Of a stretch of DNA of 37,993 bases, positions 1 through 8,388 are shown one piece after another. The position numbers were made by a program, and so were the translations under genes. The notes under the pieces are model-generated. The model ran no database searches. It was not told where the DNA came from and saw only the letters and a program-made list of their open reading frames with translations. This DNA is from Bacteroidales bacterium (GTDB taxonomy: Bacteria; Bacteroidota; Bacteroidia; Bacteroidales; UBA7960): contig PWKN01000284.1 of the NCBI GenBank assembly GCA_003559735.1, positions 1 through 37,993 on the forward strand. The letters are read 5' to 3'. Each line of letters opens with the position of its first letter. Within the stretch, counting starts at the first letter, position 1.

Positions 1-197
1 AAAAGATTATTGAAATGGCGGAGGTTACAAAAGTAGGGCTTGATGTGTTTGAAAGTATGGAGAAGCTCAGGCAATGGCTTAATACCCCAAGTTATGCACT
101 AGGCAATTTAAAGCCAATAGAATTGCTAAAAGATTCATATGGGAAAGAGTTGGTCATTAGCGAATTAACTCGAATCAATCACGGAATACTTGTATAA
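1..197 (+). CDS. Antitoxin Xre/MbcA/ParS toxin-binding domain (DUF2384) protein, 5' truncated by window edge
   Basis: Frame is open to the window edge (K-I-I-E-M-A-E-V...). Sequence IIEMAEVTKVGLDVFESMEKLRQWLNTP...PIELLKDSYGKELVISELTRINHGI resembles DUF2384. Directly abuts the RES gene. Confidence 0.85.
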   Translation, partial: KIIEMAEVTKVGLDVFESMEKLRQWLNTPSYALGNLKPIELLKDSYGKELVISELTRINHGILV

Positions 198-656
198 ATG
201 GAAGTATTTAGGCTTGCAAGAGAAAAGCATGCAACTCCATTATCAGGGAAAGGATCTGCCATTAAAGGTGCTCGTTGGAACTCTATTGGCATTGAATTAA
301 TATATACAGCCAGAAATAGATCTTTAGCAATGGCTGAAGTTGCCGTTCATTTTACATTAGCAACTATGCCAGAAGATTATGTAATGATAACCATAGATAT
401 TTCTGATAGCACTGAAACAAAGCAACTGAAAGTAGCTGATTTGCCGACAGGCTGGAAAGACTTCCCACACCCACCGTCTACTCAGAAAATTGGAGATGAC
501 TTCGTAAATGAAAACAAATATTGTATTCTAATTATACCTTCTGTTGTTACACAAGGGGACTACAACGTGCTCATAAATCCTTATCATAAAGACTTTGGTA
601 AGATTAAAACCACAAGAATCGATAAATTTCCGTTTGATAAGAGAATATTCAAATAA
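198..656 (+). CDS. RES domain toxin (RES/Xre type II TA module)
   Basis: 152 aa; GARWNSIGIELIYTARNRSLAMAEVAVHF is a RES-domain R-x-E-like motif. ATG immediately follows the stop of the DUF2384 gene. Confidence 0.88.
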   Translation: MEVFRLAREKHATPLSGKGSAIKGARWNSIGIELIYTARNRSLAMAEVAVHFTLATMPEDYVMITIDISDSTETKQLKVADLPTGWKDFPHPPSTQKIGDDFVNENKYCILIIPSVVTQGDYNVLINPYHKDFGKIKTTRIDKFPFDKRIFK

Positions 657-683
657 ATTCCGAATTATAGGAAGAATCGGGTA

Positions 684-715
684 TTTGCAAATGACGTATA
701 ATATATTTATATTTG
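684..715 (+). promoter_or_regulatory. Bacteroidota-type promoter (TTTG-N20-TATATTTG) for the DUF6364/PIN operon
   Basis: TTTG at 684-687, 20-nt spacer, TATATTTG at 708-715 (matches TAnnTTTG), 21 nt before ATG 737. Confidence 0.65.
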
Positions 716-723
716 TACGTCAT
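691..723. promoter_or_regulatory. Perfect 8-bp inverted repeat (ATGACGTA-N17-TACGTCAT), candidate TA operator
   Basis: Arms 691-698 and 716-723 are exact reverse complements and flank the -7 element. Confidence 0.55.
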
Positions 724-736
724 AAAATTTAAAACT

Positions 737-988
737 ATGGAAACCAAATTGACACTTAGAATAAACGATAATGTTATTGAAAGAGCTAAAAAATATGCTC
801 GTAACCACAAGACCAGCCTTTCAAAAATGATTGAAGCATATCTTGATAGTATTACCAGTCAAAAAAATACAACTGAAAAGCAATCAATCACTCCTCTTGT
901 AGAAAGTCTGATAGGCGTAATTGATCTACCTGCAGCGTATGATTACAGAAAGGATTATCGCGATTATATAGTAGACAAATACAAATGA
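737..988 (+). CDS. DUF6364-family antitoxin-like protein
   Basis: METKLTLRINDNVIERAKKYARNHKTSLSKMIEAYLDSI is RHH-like. ATG 737 is preferred over the TTG at 713 because the promoter extends to 715. 4-bp overlap with the PIN gene. Confidence 0.8.
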   Translation: METKLTLRINDNVIERAKKYARNHKTSLSKMIEAYLDSITSQKNTTEKQSITPLVESLIGVIDLPAAYDYRKDYRDYIVDKYK

Positions 989-1398
989 AAAAATTATTTA
1001 TTGATACCAACATCGTTATAGATCTGTTATCACGAAGAGAACCCTGCTTTCTTGAAGCTGCTACATTATTCTCATTAGCAGATAAAAAGCAAATTAAGAT
1101 AACGGTCTCATCTTTGACCATAGCTAATACCAACTATGCATTATTGAGACAAATGGATGCACGCAAGGCCAGATCAATATTGAGAAAACTCAGGTTGATT
1201 TCAGGAATTTTACCGCTAAATGAAAAGATTGTCGATTTGGCTCTTAATGACGAGACTATGCCAGATTTCGAGGATGCTCTTCAGTATTTCATAGCATTAG
1301 AGAATGCTCAGGATATAATTATAACCAGGAATTTAAAAGACTTCAGGGGATCCAAGTTACCAGTCATGACAGCCAAACAATTTATTAATGCAATGTAA
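985..1398 (+). CDS. PIN domain ribonuclease (VapC-like toxin)
   Basis: MKKLFIDTNIVIDLLSRREP N-terminus with conserved acidic residues; DFEDALQYFIA and ITRNLKDF motifs typical of PIN domains. Confidence 0.9.
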   Translation: MKKLFIDTNIVIDLLSRREPCFLEAATLFSLADKKQIKITVSSLTIANTNYALLRQMDARKARSILRKLRLISGILPLNEKIVDLALNDETMPDFEDALQYFIALENAQDIIITRNLKDFRGSKLPVMTAKQFINAM

Positions 1399-1427
1399 AT
1401 TGGCCAGTTGCTAAATGATATTGTTAA

Positions 1428-1664
1428 GCATCAATTATTAATACGATTTTAGTAGTAAGCTTAATTGTTTTTTCGCGTTGGAGTGGATGGCGGCTGGCAC
1501 TGCTTTTGGCACTTGCATATTATGGGTCGTTCACATTTATTACACAGGTGGAGACATGGTACTTTCTTACTGATATTACGGTTTCACCCGAGTTGCTTCC
1601 CGGATTGTTCATTAAGGGTCTGCCGGTACCGTTTATACGACTTCCCTCAAAAGGGCTTAAGTAA
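1428..1664 (+). pseudogene. Remnant of an integral membrane protein gene
   Basis: Frame without a start codon: ASIINTILVVSLIVFSRWSGWRLALLLALAYYGSFTFITQVETWYFLTDITVSPELLPGLFIKGLPVPFIRLPSKGLK*. Clear TM-like protein sequence, entered after a stop and ending abruptly. Confidence 0.6.
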
Positions 1665-1904
1665 ACGGTTTTTTAACATTGGCATGGGGTTGGCGTTCAA
1701 ATTCAAGACGATACGATTTAAAGCTTTTGAACATATGGCTGAGATGTATGTAAAACTTCACAAAGAGATAGTGGAAAACAATAAAGAATAGATTAAAAGC
1801 AAGATAAGATAAAAGAAAACCCAAAAGACCCCGAAAAATGTGATTGCAAGGGCCATTTAGATATTGAAGGAGTATCTGGACTATAAAAATAAAGGAGATG
1901 AAAA

Positions 1905-2180
1905 ATGAAATACAGAATAATTATATCACTGGTTTTTTGGATTACACCTATGATTCCTTTTGCTCAACTGTCATTAACAATTGAAATCGACGGGTTGCGC
2001 AACGATAGCGGACAAATCCTTTTAGAGCTTAAAAACGAAAAAGAAGAACATATTGCAGGTTTAACCAGCACCATATCAAATAATAAATGTATTATTGTTA
2101 TTGAAGACTTAAAGCCAGGTATGTATGCTTTTAAATTTTTTCATGATGAGAATAAAAACGAGAAACTAGATACTAACTAA
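1905..2180 (+). pseudogene. DUF2141 domain protein, C-terminally truncated
   Basis: Signal peptide, then LSLTIEIDGLRNDSGQILLELKN...GMYAFKFFHDENKNEKLDTN* stops inside the family's FHDENxNxKLDtN motif. No continuation in the following frame. Confidence 0.7.
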
Positions 2181-2424
2181 CAGGAAGACTTGCTGCAAAA
2201 AGAGTTTAATGGGCGGTTACACGGGTTGCAATTCCCGGCAGGGATTAAGGCTCATCTTTTTGCCCTTCGTGTCGGGTGCGTGCGTTTTTTTGTCATAAGT
2301 AAAGCCTTAACTGCCTGCGTGCAGCCGATTGACGAAGAAAAAAGACTCCGGCAGGTGAACATTTCCTGCAATCACAGGTTTCACTTTAGAAGTCTTACAC
2401 AAAACAATTTAATACTACTGAGAT

Positions 2425-2853
2425 ATGAGTAAACATTTTGCCAGTGCACAATGGGAAGGCGCACTTCAGAACGGAAAAGGGAAATATGCCTTAAAGTCAA
2501 GCGGTTACGAAGGATCTGTTCACTTTTCATCGCGTTTTGGAGATGACAGATCAGCATCCAGTCCGGAGGAACTCATCGGAGCGGCGCATGCCAGCTGTTT
2601 TTCGATGGCTTTTTCTCATGCACTAGACCAGGAAGGCTATACCCCTGAAAAGATCCACACCTCTGCTGAGGTCACACTGTCTAAAACTGACGATGGCTTC
2701 GCCATAAGCGCCATTTTGCTTAAGACCAAAGGCAGTGTAACTGGTATTGAATATGAGAAATTCCAGGAAATTGCCAATAAGGCAAAAGATGGCTGCCCGG
2801 TGTCTAAAGCACTGGCTGTGCCCTCTATCGGGCTCGAGGCCGAACTGGAATAG
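2425..2853 (+). CDS. OsmC family peroxiredoxin-like protein
   Basis: SPEELIGAAHASCFSMAFSHAL and CPVSKAL carry the two conserved Cys motifs of OsmC/Ohr proteins. Confidence 0.92.
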   Translation: MSKHFASAQWEGALQNGKGKYALKSSGYEGSVHFSSRFGDDRSASSPEELIGAAHASCFSMAFSHALDQEGYTPEKIHTSAEVTLSKTDDGFAISAILLKTKGSVTGIEYEKFQEIANKAKDGCPVSKALAVPSIGLEAELE

Positions 2854-2952
2854 AGAATGTCCGGTGCGATTAATGGGGGTAAGTTTTGCTCCTTACCGTA
2901 ACCTAACCAACAGGTTTGCTGTGCTGATACCTGTGCTGGCCGGAGTCAGCTC

Positions 2953-5004
2953 CTAGTGGTACCTGGCGGGTGCCAGGGGGAGGTCTGGAAATGAATTATC
3001 TATCCCAAGAAAATCAACATACAACGTTCCTTTTGAATGTGGTCCATGTTGAATGGAAATACTGTTCTCGTTTCCGGGTTTAAGTTTGATTTTCAGGTGG
3101 TAAGATTTGACACCTTCGGGAAAGAAGTGGTACTGATCTATCAATTGTCCGTTCACATAAATATCCTTGGTGCTATTAAGCCAGCTTGTTTCCGGGGTTT
3201 GGTAAACCACATTCAGATAATGGATACCTCCTTGTCCCCCGTCAATATTTTTCCACCTGAGACCTGCCCCTTCCCGCGGAGGTATCTCTGTCGCTTTTTC
3301 GTTGCTTGCGAATGGCTTGCTGATCACCCTTGCGTCGCCTAAGAGAATTGTATGCTCCGCTTCTGTTAACGATGTGATCCTTTCTGTTTGTTTTTCTGCC
3401 AAATGGGGTTGAATGTCATTTTTTGCCGGGTATAACTGACTGGCAGGGATCCTGGTAAGTGGCATGTTTTCACTTTCCCAAAGCAGTCGTACCATACCGC
3501 CGATCTTTCCATCAAAATAATCAATGGCAAGAGGGTATTTTATTCCCCTGGCGAGCTCCACCTCGAACTTGAAACCGGTTGCAGCCTGGTCATGCCATTC
3601 GTCAATTACAAGTTCTTCATTGAACCACAGCCTGACCCCATCATCAACCACAACATAAATGGTATGTTTTCCGCTTGAAAGTGCTTGCAGGAACCCTGCC
3701 CACTTAATGGAATAGTTTTCATAGCCCATGCGCAGATCGACAGGGTTTCCGTATTCGAAGCTAAAGTCTGCCACCGAATCGATCCTTGAAAACAGGGGTG
3801 TTTCAAAGTTCCTCCCATCAAAGTAGTCTGCATTAAGTCCCATTCCACTTCCCCAATTGAAATCAGGAGGGGATTTTCTTGCCTGGAATCCATGTACTTT
3901 TAGGTTGCTGAACCTTACTGTGACAGGAATGTCGAATCCAAATGGTGAAGCGGCGATACCCACATACATCTTCTCTGGCATTTCAGCATATATTGAATTG
4001 AGGGAGTTCCATAACACACCATCGTGACTGTAATAACCGAAAAACCGGTTTTTTTGCCTGTGCATGCGAAGCCATACAGGATTGCCCTTTTCAGAAATTG
4101 CACCTCCGCCACGAAATAGTTTGTCTTCGCCGGCGAACAGGTTCCCCCCCACCACTTTTCGTCCGCTGAAATTTCCGTTCCCATGCAGGCTCCCAGGCAC
4201 CAGTGCTTTGATGTCGATTAATGGGGAGCTCCCATCCAGACTTGCCCGCGCTACCAGAGCACCGCTCCCATCGTAGTTTGTAAATGGTGCGACAACCTCA
4301 TCAACGCGAACATGAATATCGAAGTCGCCTTCCAAAACGAGGTAAGCAAAATGATGCCAGTCGCAAGCTGAGTGCAGTGCAATCTCGTGGCCTTTTGATG
4401 TGATGGTATACGCCTGGCCCTGGTCAACGACAACAGTCTTGCCCATTTCGCCTGGTATATTGGCAAAACCACCTATGTCAGCGCTTGTCAAATGAATTTC
4501 TGACGAGGGGATGAGTGGCAAAACAACCTGGCCGGTGTCTTTATCCATTGCTGCTGCAATGACCAGCTCTGTGCTATAGTGGTTGTTCGATTTGTCGGTT
4601 TCAGCGATTCGATTGACGTCCCATTCAGGATCTACATAAACATCCAGGGTGTGCGTGCCCTGGATGGCATAATAACCAATGCCCCCGCTTGTATTCAGGG
4701 TAACCGATTCACCGGGTTTTATTGATTTCGTGTAATAGTCTGACCAGTGAACGGTTCCTTTGTTTATTTGCCATATGACACCATGGATCACGCCATTGGG
4801 AGAAGCGGCCCGGCCAATATTCATAATGGTTGCGGTAAATGTGAGTGTGTCACCCTGTTTTGGTTGTTCAGGTGTCCAGCTTACATTCGTAATAACCAGG
4901 TCGCACAATTGACGGACAGGTGTAGACCCGTGTAAGGACTTAACAGTAAAAATGATTAAAAATACCAGGGTTACATATTGAATACATGATCTCCTCTTTC
5001 TCAT
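2953..5004 (-). CDS. Secreted multidomain protein: CARDB + DUF1349-like + PA14 + C-terminal beta-sandwich
   Basis: Signal peptide MRKRRSCIQYVTLVFLIIFTVKSLHG supports start 5004 rather than 5169. CARDB-like LVITNVSWTPEQPKQGDTLTF; DUF1349-like WLRMHRQKNRFFGYYSHDGVLW; PA14-like GLNADYFDGRNF...YVVVDDGVRLWFNEELVIDEWHD. Confidence 0.8.
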   Translation of the reverse strand: MRKRRSCIQYVTLVFLIIFTVKSLHGSTPVRQLCDLVITNVSWTPEQPKQGDTLTFTATIMNIGRAASPNGVIHGVIWQINKGTVHWSDYYTKSIKPGESVTLNTSGGIGYYAIQGTHTLDVYVDPEWDVNRIAETDKSNNHYSTELVIAAAMDKDTGQVVLPLIPSSEIHLTSADIGGFANIPGEMGKTVVVDQGQAYTITSKGHEIALHSACDWHHFAYLVLEGDFDIHVRVDEVVAPFTNYDGSGALVARASLDGSSPLIDIKALVPGSLHGNGNFSGRKVVGGNLFAGEDKLFRGGGAISEKGNPVWLRMHRQKNRFFGYYSHDGVLWNSLNSIYAEMPEKMYVGIAASPFGFDIPVTVRFSNLKVHGFQARKSPPDFNWGSGMGLNADYFDGRNFETPLFSRIDSVADFSFEYGNPVDLRMGYENYSIKWAGFLQALSSGKHTIYVVVDDGVRLWFNEELVIDEWHDQAATGFKFEVELARGIKYPLAIDYFDGKIGGMVRLLWESENMPLTRIPASQLYPAKNDIQPHLAEKQTERITSLTEAEHTILLGDARVISKPFASNEKATEIPPREGAGLRWKNIDGGQGGIHYLNVVYQTPETSWLNSTKDIYVNGQLIDQYHFFPEGVKSYHLKIKLKPGNENSISIQHGPHSKGTLYVDFLGIDNSFPDLPLAPARYH

Positions 5005-5218
5005 ATGTGTGTTGTTTTTTGAATGCGGATGGCAATGGCCCCGGCCCCATCCCTTTATGATATCATACATCTTATAGTGTTTGATCTCAAAATGATCCCC
5101 GGTCCTTTTTGATGCCCTGATCCTGATGAACATACCGATGGGGGTCAGCAACATAAAAAAAGCAGGCAATGATCAGGCAGTCAAAGGCTGACAGGTAGTT
5201 CATCATGTTATGGGTATT

Positions 5219-7210
5219 TTACAGTTTCAGGATGACGGCAGATTCTTTTCTGGCGGCTTGATGCAGGGACAATACATAGGTTCCCGGGGGGAGGTGCCCA
5301 AGCATTAACTGAACAGTTCCGGCGTTGTTTTCACTGATGCTTTCACGGGTTATAAGGTTGCCATTTACATCATGGATGGTTACTAAAGCAGCACCTTTCC
5401 GGATAAGGGGTGATACCACTGTAAGGTTGTTCGTAAATGGGTTTGGGTATGCAGAGATCTGCTCAACGTCATGTTCAGACAAAAATTGATTTCCCTGAAG
5501 GGCTGGATCGATGGTGTCTAAATGGAGTGCGACCAACTCAATGCCATCTCCTGTGCCGAGGTTCCTGGAGTATTGTTTATCGATGGGGTTGTTCCAGTGT
5601 TCATGCACGCCAAGGCTTCCTATGATTTCTCCACTTGCATCGGGTCTGTATATAATATTATCTGGCCATTGTGTCTCGCATGCGGCCTGATGAAGATAGT
5701 CATCGGCCCCGGGAATGTTTGGCCACGCCTTGTTGGTATAAGGGTTTTCTCCGTCAAACTCTGTCCTGAGAAAATCAAACGCGACAGACTCAATGGCAAC
5801 CGGATCAAAAGAGAGAAATACTGAGGATGTCCAATCATCATTAAACGGAGGCATTCTGAACCTGACGGGATCATCTCCCCAGTCGGGTCCGGCATATAAT
5901 GCATCCAGAATGTATATGAGGTTTTTCCTCCCCAGGTATTCTGAGCCCATGATGTCGACAAGTACCCGGTATTTCCCGTAACCTTCCCTGTTATAGGCCA
6001 ATCCTGAATGCAAGTGGGCAGCAGTTTCCCTGGTCTGTGACCCATAGTGGTTTTTCGGAAAAACAGTTATTCCACCAAGCATATGTCCTTTCAACATTGG
6101 GAGGTTTATCAGGTATTCAATTTCTTCGTAGATGCTGTACAGGTGGTCCGACACGGCATTAGACATTGTGGCACCCTGATCTGAGTAGAATATGAGCGGT
6201 TCGTCACTGATCCTGACCGGAGTCCTGTCATTTCCCGTAATGTTGACCTGTGTGTGATAAATATTGGTGCCTAAATAGTTGACATCCGGGAATTCGGCAC
6301 TCCATTTTTCTTGCTCTTCCTGGTAATGGTTACGCATTGGGTCACCCACATAGATGGCTTCCTGTGCGACACCCGCATTGTATACCAGTTGCCTGAGTAC
6401 GGCCAACACGATCTGCGGAGAGGTTTCGGCCAGCAAGGTCCGGTCATACATGTCGTTGCGCTGCATGGTGTGCACATCGAGGTTGGTGGCCATATTTGTT
6501 GAAGTCCTGTTTAGCTTCAGCAAGATCTTTTCTCCTGCCTGGTAGCCAGTGTTCCCTTTGTTTCTTGTTTGATTGTGGTACTCGAAAATGGCTTGCCAGG
6601 CATCTTTGTCTTTTTCTGTATCTGTAAGTGCCCTGATGCCTTTCGATACCATTTGTGATACCAAAAGCTGGTTTGTGTTTTTATCCTGGAACCATACATC
6701 GTCTTGATCATCAAGGATACTATCCCGGTTAACATAGTTGGGGCATTCATTATCTGTGGCAAAAGGGTTCCAAACCCATACCACCCTGCCGGGGAAAATG
6801 CCCACTGCTTCTCCAATTGGTGAATTGGAAGGATGAGATGCCGGACCGGTGGGATTTCCGCTGATTTCGCCCGACGGAATGAATAAACTGATTGAGAAGG
6901 TCAGGAGTACGAGAATAAACAGGGCAAATGCCGTGAAGTATCTATGGTTATGAATGGCATTTTTAAACCCCCGGTAACTTAACCAGGATCCGGTAAACGC
7001 CATCAGGTGGATGACAAATGCGCTTGCAAGGGGGAATGCCACCTGCATGCAGGGATAGGAGGCCCGGCTGGGCTTGGCAGTAACCCTGGCCAGCCACCAG
7101 GCAAGGGCTGCCATACCCATGAAAAGGAAAACAACCTGGTATTTGCTTTTCTTAAAAGTGACAACAAGTTTTTTCCAGGTATTTGAAAGGTGTTTTTGTA
7201 CTATTCGCAT
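5219..7210 (-). CDS. DUF362 domain protein with three N-terminal TM segments and a T9SS type A sorting domain
   Basis: Three hydrophobic segments in the first ~115 aa; DUF362-like central region; C-terminus ISAYPNPFTNNLTVVS...GNLITRESI...LPPGTYVLSL typical of the Por sorting domain. Confidence 0.75.
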   Translation of the reverse strand: MRIVQKHLSNTWKKLVVTFKKSKYQVVFLFMGMAALAWWLARVTAKPSRASYPCMQVAFPLASAFVIHLMAFTGSWLSYRGFKNAIHNHRYFTAFALFILVLLTFSISLFIPSGEISGNPTGPASHPSNSPIGEAVGIFPGRVVWVWNPFATDNECPNYVNRDSILDDQDDVWFQDKNTNQLLVSQMVSKGIRALTDTEKDKDAWQAIFEYHNQTRNKGNTGYQAGEKILLKLNRTSTNMATNLDVHTMQRNDMYDRTLLAETSPQIVLAVLRQLVYNAGVAQEAIYVGDPMRNHYQEEQEKWSAEFPDVNYLGTNIYHTQVNITGNDRTPVRISDEPLIFYSDQGATMSNAVSDHLYSIYEEIEYLINLPMLKGHMLGGITVFPKNHYGSQTRETAAHLHSGLAYNREGYGKYRVLVDIMGSEYLGRKNLIYILDALYAGPDWGDDPVRFRMPPFNDDWTSSVFLSFDPVAIESVAFDFLRTEFDGENPYTNKAWPNIPGADDYLHQAACETQWPDNIIYRPDASGEIIGSLGVHEHWNNPIDKQYSRNLGTGDGIELVALHLDTIDPALQGNQFLSEHDVEQISAYPNPFTNNLTVVSPLIRKGAALVTIHDVNGNLITRESISENNAGTVQLMLGHLPPGTYVLSLHQAARKESAVILKL

Positions 7211-7503
7211 CTGTAATATGGTTTATTCCCAATTGCATTGAATTTCTCTGCAGCAAATATACCACATCAGAGATACCTCCGAATAATTCATGTACTTAAA
7301 AGCGGGTTTTAATGAACCAGGGTATTAATAACCAACTATTTTTTTTGTAATAATCCTCAGCAATCCGACATAAAAAATTTTGTCTATATTTACAACAATT
7401 TATATCATCTTGCCTGTATGACTTATAGAGTTATCGTACAATTGAATATGGTGTGGGGTTGCAGGCAACCACATGTTTTTAGCAATTATTAAAAAGACAA
7501 AGA

Positions 7504-8349
7504 ATGAAAACAACAAGAAAGAACCTGGTAAAAACCTTTGTATTTACAGGGTTACTGTTAATGGGCGTGACTGGTTGTGAAAAAGATGACGACAACGGCA
7601 AAGGGGATACTTTAAAGGATATTGACGGGAATGTTTATGAAACCGTTGTAATAGGGGATCTTGAGTGGATGACAGAAAATTTGCGAACCAGGAATTACGC
7701 TGACGGATCACCTATTCATACAGGATTAGACCCCATAGCATGGGGAGGCATCCAGGCTGGTGCTTATACCGTTTATCCGCACGATGGATATGATGGGTCA
7801 GTGAAACCACCTGATCCTGTTGAGGGGATCAACTCAGCAGCTGAAATGGTTGCTGCTTATGGCAAGCTGTATAATTGGTTTGCCGTCAATGATGAAAGAG
7901 GCTTATGTCCTGCAGGCTGGCGGGTCCCAACTGCCCAGGAATGGGAAAACTTTGTAAATAATGACATCGGTGGCCGGCACCAGGGTGGCAGGGCGTTAAA
8001 ATCAGCAAGGACAGCTTTTGGACCAGATGGGGAAACTTCAGGCACAGCCACAGATGATCACCCCAGGTGGCGCTATCATCCATTGGAAATGTATGGTCTG
8101 GATAGCTACGGGTTTTCAGCCCTTCCCGCAGGAAACCGCAGTGCCGTTCACCCTCCCGTCTGGAGTGATTATGAATTTTATTCTTTGTATGACAATGCTG
8201 GAGAATGGAGCATTTTCTGGTCATCTGACGAATCGTCAATACATCATGCAAAGTCATACGCCATGAGTTATAATTACGCAGGAGTGAATTACCGGACCGG
8301 GAGCAGCAAACGAAACGGATATAGCATCCGTTGCGTAAGAAACAAGTGA
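7504..8349 (+). CDS. FISUMP (Fibrobacter succinogenes major paralogous) domain lipoprotein
   Basis: Lipobox LLMGVTGCEKDDD; DIDGNVYETVVIGDLEWMTENLRTRNYADG...LCPAGWRVPTAQEWE...YSIRCVRNK is characteristic. Confidence 0.92.
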   Translation: MKTTRKNLVKTFVFTGLLLMGVTGCEKDDDNGKGDTLKDIDGNVYETVVIGDLEWMTENLRTRNYADGSPIHTGLDPIAWGGIQAGAYTVYPHDGYDGSVKPPDPVEGINSAAEMVAAYGKLYNWFAVNDERGLCPAGWRVPTAQEWENFVNNDIGGRHQGGRALKSARTAFGPDGETSGTATDDHPRWRYHPLEMYGLDSYGFSALPAGNRSAVHPPVWSDYEFYSLYDNAGEWSIFWSSDESSIHHAKSYAMSYNYAGVNYRTGSSKRNGYSIRCVRNK

Positions 8350-8388
8350 TCTGTCGCCTTGACTGCCGGCTGCTTTTAATGGATGCGT

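Noticed and set aside
1465-1791. 108-aa ORF listed as potential CDS
   Set aside because: Its N-terminal half is low-plausibility sequence read out of frame over a clear membrane-protein remnant at 1428-1664; most likely not a real gene.
2181-2424. ORF 2190-2432 between the DUF2141 remnant and OsmC
   Set aside because: No domain signature and it overlaps the OsmC start; probably non-coding debris.
3037-4472. Several ORFs inside the CARDB/PA14 gene (e.g. 3037-3342 +, 3606-3893 -, 3915-4184 -, 4251-4472 -)
   Set aside because: Shadow ORFs in alternative frames of a long gene with strong domain evidence; no recognisable protein features.
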